Source of the DNA: Anaerotruncus sp. MC2020
Lineage (GTDB): Bacteria; Bacillota; Clostridia; Oscillospirales; Ruminococcaceae
Direction: 5' to 3'
Length of the DNA stretch: 64,000 bases
Assembly (NCBI GenBank): GCA_000701945.1
Contig: KL370840.1
Coordinates: 186,001 to 250,000, forward strand
In this document: positions 59,195 through 64,000 of the stretch, piece by piece
Layout of the letters: every line of letters begins with the position of its first letter
Position numbering within the stretch: position 1 is the first letter of the stretch
Made by a program: the position numbers and the translations under genes
Notes under the pieces: model-generated
What the model was told of the DNA's origin: nothing
Databases searched by the model: none
The model's input: only the letters and a program-made list of their open reading frames with translations

Positions 59195-60877
59195 TCATTT
59201 AACCAAAACTGCTTCAGGTCGCTTTGTCATATCGAAGTCAACATCTGCGCCCGACTGTATGACCTCGCCATCTGTAACGTCCTCGAAGGTCACTGACTTG
59301 CCGTCGTCGGTGTAAAGGGTGAGGTCAAACACGTTCGGAAGGACTGTCACTATCGTGAGCTCATCGGCGTTGAGTGCGGAGTCGACCTCCCCTGCTGTCA
59401 TCAGGAAATACTGCGTATCCGAGCGCAGACACATTGTTTCAAGCTCGGGGCTGAGCTCTTCCTCCTTGTATTTGTATGCTGAGACGGGCGAATCGTCGTA
59501 TATGCGTACATAATCGAGCGTATAATTTTCGGCGTAGTGTATGCCGCCGTTATCGGGAGCGTATATCTGCCAGTTTTTGTCGCAGTCCGTGACCTCCTCG
59601 GAGGCGACTGCCCTGTCGAAGTTCTTGTAGCGGCGGTCGACTGTCCCGTAGTGTCCCTTCCAGTGGTCGATAGCCATGTTAGCGAGAAGGCTCGAGACAA
59701 ATGTCAGGCAGCAAACGCCTGCAAGAACGATGATACGCATATTTTTGTCCTTGAAGCAGCCGTACAGCATACACGCTGCCATGCAGACGAATAGGATAAC
59801 AAAGAAGTAGCTGTAAAACGATGAAACATACTCGATTGAGCCGTTTTTGAACGCGAGAAGGTGCTGCTTGCTGACACAGGTGAGGAGGTTCGGTATGAAA
59901 ACTCCCACTGTCACTACAATGAGCATAGCCTTTGATTTTATCTTGTCGCGGGTCTTGGGTATGATAACAGCCGCGGCAGCTGTAATGAGGACAGCCTTTA
60001 TTACGTCGGGGACGGTAATGCTGTGGACTGACGCTACAGGTGCGATGTCCGAGAGGCGTGCGACCTGATACAGCGGGAATATCGCGAATGGGAACGTGAA
60101 AAATGCCTTGAGCGAGACGAAGGGCTCATCGAGATAGAGCTCCGTGCCCGCATATGACGGCGGGTAGAAGTGCTGCCACAGCTTGTACACGGCGAAATAT
60201 GCCACTGCTGTTATCATGAGCGGTATCAGAGCCTTGATTATATACAGCAGGAACTTCCCGAAGCTGCGTACCTCCTTGCTCGGCTTTATCGCAGCTGCCG
60301 CAGCGTAAACGACGAGGAACGGGAGAAAGGCTTCGTATATCATGCAGCAGAAAAGGAAAAGCAAACAGCTCCCCGCTGTGTACTGCCACTTTTTGTTGTC
60401 GAGGCTTACGATAAAGAGGTGCAGTGAGATGAAGAACATTCCTATCGGTATCTGGTGGCAGAAGGCGTAGGAGATGAACAGGTTATGGCTTGCGGATATA
60501 GTCGCGAACGCCATGAATGCCGCCGACGAGAGCCATGCTATCTCGCGGCTGATGTGCTTGGTGCAGAACCACCACATCGCTCCGACGTCGAAAAGCACCG
60601 AGCCGTATGACACCAGCTTGTAGAACCATACCTTGTTCAGAATGAACGGGAAGCCGAGCAAAAGGTGGTTCCACAGGTGGGAGATACGTCCGCATTTCGC
60701 GGAATGTATCGCATTGGCGAAGAGGTCGTGCCTGCGGACGAGCGTGTAGTTGCGCATATCGTCGTGAGTGCCGAATATGACGGGATAAATGGTGTAGAAG
60801 AAGTAAAGAGCCGCTATCGCAAATACAGCGATACAGAACCATTCCGCGGGCTCTAATCTGATACGTTTCTTTTTCAT
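59195..60877 (-). CDS. Polytopic membrane protein, probably a GT-C-type glycosyltransferase
   Basis: A 560-residue protein with about 11 hydrophobic segments and a C-terminal extracytoplasmic domain (about 450-560). After the first helix the loop reads TIYPVIFGTHDDMRNYTLV, an acidic pair where GT-C glycosyltransferases hold their catalytic acids. This supports a lipid-linked sugar transferase for surface glycans, but the motif is short. The start at 60877 is used because AAGGAG lies 7 nt upstream. It is the only gene on its transcript. Confidence 0.65.
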   Translation of the reverse strand: MKKKRIRLEPAEWFCIAVFAIAALYFFYTIYPVIFGTHDDMRNYTLVRRHDLFANAIHSAKCGRISHLWNHLLLGFPFILNKVWFYKLVSYGSVLFDVGAMWWFCTKHISREIAWLSSAAFMAFATISASHNLFISYAFCHQIPIGMFFISLHLFIVSLDNKKWQYTAGSCLLFLFCCMIYEAFLPFLVVYAAAAAIKPSKEVRSFGKFLLYIIKALIPLMITAVAYFAVYKLWQHFYPPSYAGTELYLDEPFVSLKAFFTFPFAIFPLYQVARLSDIAPVASVHSITVPDVIKAVLITAAAAVIIPKTRDKIKSKAMLIVVTVGVFIPNLLTCVSKQHLLAFKNGSIEYVSSFYSYFFVILFVCMAACMLYGCFKDKNMRIIVLAGVCCLTFVSSLLANMAIDHWKGHYGTVDRRYKNFDRAVASEEVTDCDKNWQIYAPDNGGIHYAENYTLDYVRIYDDSPVSAYKYKEEELSPELETMCLRSDTQYFLMTAGEVDSALNADELTIVTVLPNVFDLTLYTDDGKSVTFEDVTDGEVIQSGADVDFDMTKRPEAVLVK

Positions 60878-60914
60878 TTTCGTCTCCTTGTCTTGATTGA
60901 TAACATTAATAATT

Positions 60915-60943
60915 ATTATACCACATATGGAAGTAAATAGCAA
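60915..60943 (-). promoter_or_regulatory. Promoter of the GT-C-like gene
   Basis: On the minus strand: TTGCTA (60943-60938), 17-nt spacer, TATAAT (60920-60915). Confidence 0.75.
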
Positions 60944-61005
60944 GGGCAAAATAATCGGGGCAGATATCAGTCTGCCCCGAAAATGTTTACTTGGTTCACC
61001 GACTG

Positions 61006-63411
61006 TCAGCTTCTCTCGCTGACAAGTATTGAAACGCGGTTCTGAATGTGCTCCGCGGCTGTCTCGGCGGATATTTCGCCGTTGAAGTAAGCCTCCGCCT
61101 CCTCGAGACAGATGCTGTACATATCGTCGTCGTAGGAGGTGGCGAGAGTGTCGCAGTTGAGTATGAACTCGCGAATCGTCTTCTCCTCGTCGGGCGTCAG
61201 CGCCTTTGCTTCAATGCCATTGTAGGTGTTCTTTTGTGACTGGTCTTTTTTGATGTATTCCTCGTATCTGTCTATTAGCGTCGGGAAGCCGTTTGCAGCC
61301 ATGCCTCCGTCCGCCATTGTGAGCGAATCCGCACCGAGCAGGTACTTGACAACTTCCCACGCTCCGTCCTTTTCCTTTGCTTTGGCATTGATACAGATAA
61401 TGGTATTGGGCATGAGCCTGCCGCCCTTGCCGTCACTTGAAGGGAAGCCTGCGAGCGTGAGGTCGGCTCCGCCCGCCTGTAAATTCTTGGTAAAGCTGTA
61501 GCTGTTAATCGCATAGAGTGATAGCGGCTCTGTCAGACCTGTGTTGTCCCTGAGACGGTAGTTCTTGTCCGTATACCACATCTGAAAAGCATCGGGGTTC
61601 TCCATTTTGCTCGGCTGGTCGACCTCGCTGACGAAGCGGTTGCAGAACTCAAGCATCTTCACGAAGTCGGGCGAATCAAAGTGACACTCCGCCTTTTCGT
61701 AGTCGATAAGTCCGCTCATTTCGCGGAGCATATACTGGAGCATTTCCTCCTTCGTGTCGAAGTCGTAGCGTCTTTCTGCGGGGATAGGCGGGTTGTCAAA
61801 GAGAGCTGTCATGTCGTCAAATGTCCAGTTCTCCTTGCTGTTTACCTCAGTCTTGGTAACGAGCGTTTCTACGCCGAATGAGGCAGGCATACCGTATAGC
61901 TTGCCGTCAGTGTAACTCATGGCTTTGATTATGTTAGGCATGAATGAGTCCTTGCTGCACGAGATGTCCTCTGCCATATATGTGCTGAGGTCGTAGAATG
62001 CGTCCTTGCCGCGGAGATTAAAGAACTCGCTCGGAGAAATGTCATAGATGACATCGGGAGCATCACCCTTCATCAGCGCCATTCCGAGAGGTTTGACAGC
62101 GTCAGTCTCAGATTTTATCTCCTTGATTTTTATCCTGTAGTCCGAATGAGCGGAGTTGAAATCGTTGATAGCTGATTTAGGTATCGCATACTTTTCCACG
62201 GAGCCGATAGTCACGACTTTGATGTTGGCAAACTCGGACGGGTCACGGCGGGTAAGTTTTTTCAGCTTCATATCGCTGTTGTAATTATTAACTCTAGAAA
62301 GACCGAGAAATACATCATTGCCGAGGGGAATAACGTTCATAGATTCGACGTCGGAGTCCATCCAGTTGATTATCTCCACGCGCTCGCCGCTGTCCGTGAT
62401 GCCGATGAGAGCGTCTTCCTCGGGCAGAAGTATGCGGTAATCGCCGTAGCCTGCTGTCGTGCTGTACGACTGAATACTGCCAACAGTCTCGACGCCTTTA
62501 TAGAACGGCTCGGACAGCTTCCCGTCGGTAAAATCGCAGTAATTGTACTTTACAGCGTCATATTCGTAGTCCTCGTTGGGAGCTTTGACCTTGTATACCT
62601 CCGGTACCTTTGCGACAAGCTTGCCGTCGCGGTCACGGAGGAACGATATATAGCGCTCAACATAGTTTATTCCGCTTGTGTTGTCCTCAGGAGTTTCGAG
62701 TAACTGCTTGAATGTGCCGTCGGGGTCGAGCCTCCATACAGAGCCGTCTTCATGACAGCAAAGCAGGTGGTCGCCGTTTGCGGCGTAGATGCAGTTTACT
62801 CTGCCGCTCCACTCGTTGTAGAAGCTTTCGGGATATTCGAAGTTCACTGCCGAGATGAGGTTGTAGTCCTTGTCGTAGCGTGCGAGCATATACGTTCGCA
62901 CGGCGTTGTTGAAGTAGGAGTCATAGTCGAAGTTTTCGTCGTATTCCTCGGGCTCTGTTACACCGCCGTGGTCAGCGAGCTCAACTATCGCGAACAGGCT
63001 GCCGTCAGGATTGAAATAGTACGAGCTGAAGTGCTCGTCCGCAGAGAGAGCCTCCTCGGGCTCGGGAATATTGAGCTCCGTGAACTTCGTCAGTTCCCTG
63101 TCAGTGCGGTAGAGTTTGCTGTCGTAGAGGTATTCGTCATTAACTTTAGTTTCCGTCGCGACATTGACGATGAATTCGTCAGTATCGTTCAGGACATCCA
63201 TTACGTAAATACCGGAGTATTCTACGGGAATGTCGTAGTCCTCCGCTCTGAATGCGGTCGTGAAGTCGGAAACAGGAGCGAGCTCTGCGTCGGTCGTATT
63301 CTGTATAGCAGCGTCGGAGTCGCTACCGTTCTTCTTTGTTTCAGAGCAAGAAGCGAGTGACGCAGTAAGCGTAAGAGCGAGTGCAAATGAAGTCAGTTTT
63401 CTTGTGTCCAT
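61006..63411 (-). CDS. Large extracellular solute-binding lipoprotein
   Basis: An 801-residue lipoprotein with lipobox ASLASC (Cys22). Residues about 60-395 are beta-rich with repeated GxLxxI-type strands, like a propeller domain. Residues about 400-800 form an ABC-type solute-binding domain of the sugar-binding kind: YAIPKSAINDFNSAHSDYRIKIKEI, DAPDVIYDISP, KLYGMPASFGVETLVTK and AWEVVKYLLG. No permease or ATPase gene is present in the window. A sugar or oligosaccharide ligand is likely from the family. Confidence 0.82.
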   Translation of the reverse strand: MDTRKLTSFALALTLTASLASCSETKKNGSDSDAAIQNTTDAELAPVSDFTTAFRAEDYDIPVEYSGIYVMDVLNDTDEFIVNVATETKVNDEYLYDSKLYRTDRELTKFTELNIPEPEEALSADEHFSSYYFNPDGSLFAIVELADHGGVTEPEEYDENFDYDSYFNNAVRTYMLARYDKDYNLISAVNFEYPESFYNEWSGRVNCIYAANGDHLLCCHEDGSVWRLDPDGTFKQLLETPEDNTSGINYVERYISFLRDRDGKLVAKVPEVYKVKAPNEDYEYDAVKYNYCDFTDGKLSEPFYKGVETVGSIQSYSTTAGYGDYRILLPEEDALIGITDSGERVEIINWMDSDVESMNVIPLGNDVFLGLSRVNNYNSDMKLKKLTRRDPSEFANIKVVTIGSVEKYAIPKSAINDFNSAHSDYRIKIKEIKSETDAVKPLGMALMKGDAPDVIYDISPSEFFNLRGKDAFYDLSTYMAEDISCSKDSFMPNIIKAMSYTDGKLYGMPASFGVETLVTKTEVNSKENWTFDDMTALFDNPPIPAERRYDFDTKEEMLQYMLREMSGLIDYEKAECHFDSPDFVKMLEFCNRFVSEVDQPSKMENPDAFQMWYTDKNYRLRDNTGLTEPLSLYAINSYSFTKNLQAGGADLTLAGFPSSDGKGGRLMPNTIICINAKAKEKDGAWEVVKYLLGADSLTMADGGMAANGFPTLIDRYEEYIKKDQSQKNTYNGIEAKALTPDEEKTIREFILNCDTLATSYDDDMYSICLEEAEAYFNGEISAETAAEHIQNRVSILVSERS

Positions 63412-63443
63412 TGTTGTGCCTCCTTGGGGTTATTTTTTAATAC

Positions 63444-63472
63444 ATTATATCAGCTTTGGTTATTTAAATCAA
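63444..63472 (-). promoter_or_regulatory. Promoter of the solute-binding lipoprotein
   Basis: On the minus strand: TTGATT (63472-63467), 17-nt spacer, TATAAT (63449-63444). Confidence 0.8.
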
Positions 63473-63692
63473 TGGTTTTTGCAAATAATTTGCATAATTT
63501 TTTCACAGAAAATACGGCGATATGCACCTGATAGACAAACTATCAATCCGAACTAAATTAAATGAAAGCATCTCTTTGTGCAGGTTCAACAAAGAGGACA
63601 ACCAAAATTATAGCAAATCCGTTTTAAGATAGTCAAATATTGCGGTGCTGTTGACACTTTTCACAAAAATCATTTTTGAAGGCAAAGATTTC

Positions 63693-63721
63693 TTGATTTT
63701 TTGGAAGAAATATGGTATAAT
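63693..63721 (+). promoter_or_regulatory. Promoter of the last, partial gene
   Basis: TTGATT (63693-63698), 17-nt spacer, TATAAT (63716-63721). The 63412-63769 gap otherwise holds only a CTCTTTGT/ACAAAGAG hairpin near 63572-63597 without a T-run. Confidence 0.78.
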
Positions 63722-63769
63722 TCTTATGATGTATTCATTTTTTCTTAAAATTTATCCGGAGTGATATAT

Positions 63770-64000
63770 ATGAAACTAACCAAATGTCCTGAAGGACACG
63801 GCTATGACGCCGAAAAGTTCGACAGCTGCCCCGTCTGTGCACGCTCTAAAACAGGTGCGCGCAGGGCTAAGGTCGTAAAGGTCAAGGCTGTAAGACAGGC
63901 AAAGTCAGCTCTCCCTGCTGAGCAGGTCAAGGCTGCTCCCGCTCCCGTCAAGGAGGAGAAGAAGCCCGAGGTAAAGGCTGCTCCCGCTCCCGTTAAGGAG
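63770..64000 (+). CDS. Zinc-ribbon protein with Ala/Pro/Lys repeats (5' part only)
   Basis: A frame open to the window end, at least 77 residues. It begins MKLTKCPEGHGYDAEKFDSC and continues PVCARSK, a CxxGH...CxxC zinc ribbon found at the start of many Firmicutes FHA- or kinase-linked proteins. A basic stretch follows and then an Ala/Pro/Lys/Glu repeat (KAAPAPVKEEKK, then again KAAPAPVKE). GGAGTGAT precedes the ATG. The downstream domain, which would identify it, lies outside the window. Confidence 0.75.
   Translation, partial: MKLTKCPEGHGYDAEKFDSCPVCARSKTGARRAKVVKVKAVRQAKSALPAEQVKAAPAPVKEEKKPEVKAAPAPVKE

Noticed and set aside
63480..63660. A gene or RNA in the AT-rich gap before the last gene
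   Set aside because: Only a CTCTTTGT/ACAAAGAG hairpin without T-run is visible; no start with a ribosome-binding site and no further promoter.

Overview
The window looks like chromosome from a cellulosome-forming, cellulolytic Clostridia bacterium, most likely a Ruminococcus close to R. flavefaciens or R. champanellensis. The evidence is a GH5 and a GH9 cellulase with signal peptides, Thr-rich linkers and C-terminal type I dockerins, a third secreted dockerin protein, a T-box-controlled tyrS, an anaerobic ribonucleotide reductase, ThyX, and type 1B dihydroorotate dehydrogenase (pyrK/pyrD). No phage or IS element is present. Almost every readable promoter is SigA-like with exactly 17 nt between -35 and -10, which helped fix several start codons.

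Layout. 1-2.2 kb: GNAT, Dabb protein, folC. 2.3-7.2 kb: gdhA, a multi-hairpin structured element, pfkA, and a membrane GGDEF/EAL protein whose GGDEF motif is degenerate. 7.4-9.6 kb: OmpR-type two-component system. 9.66-12 kb: a promoter-to-terminator small RNA candidate, then the GH5 cellulase with a duplicated dockerin tail. 12-14.6 kb: a TIM-barrel/acyl-CoA-synthetase fusion. 14.6-21.9 kb: pyrE, zinc-ribbon protein, a degenerate SGNH-like membrane protein, nrdD/nrdG with a candidate NrdR box, MATE transporter, P-loop kinase-like protein. 22-25.3 kb: SurA/PrsA-like lipoprotein, DUF1292, Nudix-recombinase pair. 25.5-30.8 kb: aroB-aroA-aroC plus a chain of overlapping small genes ending in a dockerin protein. 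30.8-34.2 kb: glyA, membrane protein, C39-like protein, rarA. 34.24-34.9 kb: a roughly 640-nt gene-free minus-strand transcription unit with consensus promoter, intrinsic terminator and many hairpins, the best candidate here for an undescribed or rare large structured RNA. 35.0-35.7 kb: DUF1292 and a 6S-like RNA. 35.7-41.9 kb (mostly minus): degV, trmL, C1 peptidase lipoprotein, then the operon LRR/zinc-ribbon-pyrK-pyrD-small ORF-ruvX. 42-50.3 kb: clostripain-like protease, Thr-rich secreted protein, GH9 cellulase, GHL10-like lipoprotein, ComEC-like metallo-hydrolase lipoprotein. 50.3-56.3 kb: thyX, DUF2156, DJ-1-like protein, 5-formyl-THF cyclo-ligase, mltG, U32 protein, GNAT. 56.3-64 kb: tRNA-Thr with stacked terminators, T-box-tyrS, DUF2726, tRNA-Pro, GT-C-like membrane protein, a large orphan solute-binding lipoprotein, and the start of a zinc-ribbon protein.

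How the genes fit together. The secreted dockerin enzymes and associated lipoproteins form the polysaccharide-degrading side. The rest is mainly housekeeping: folate/one-carbon and dTMP metabolism (folC, glyA, thyX, 5-formyl-THF cyclo-ligase), pyrimidines (pyrE, pyrK, pyrD), chorismate synthesis, deoxynucleotides, glycolysis and nitrogen assimilation. The cohesin scaffoldins that would bind the dockerins are not in the window. All identifications come from reading motifs; no database search was run.
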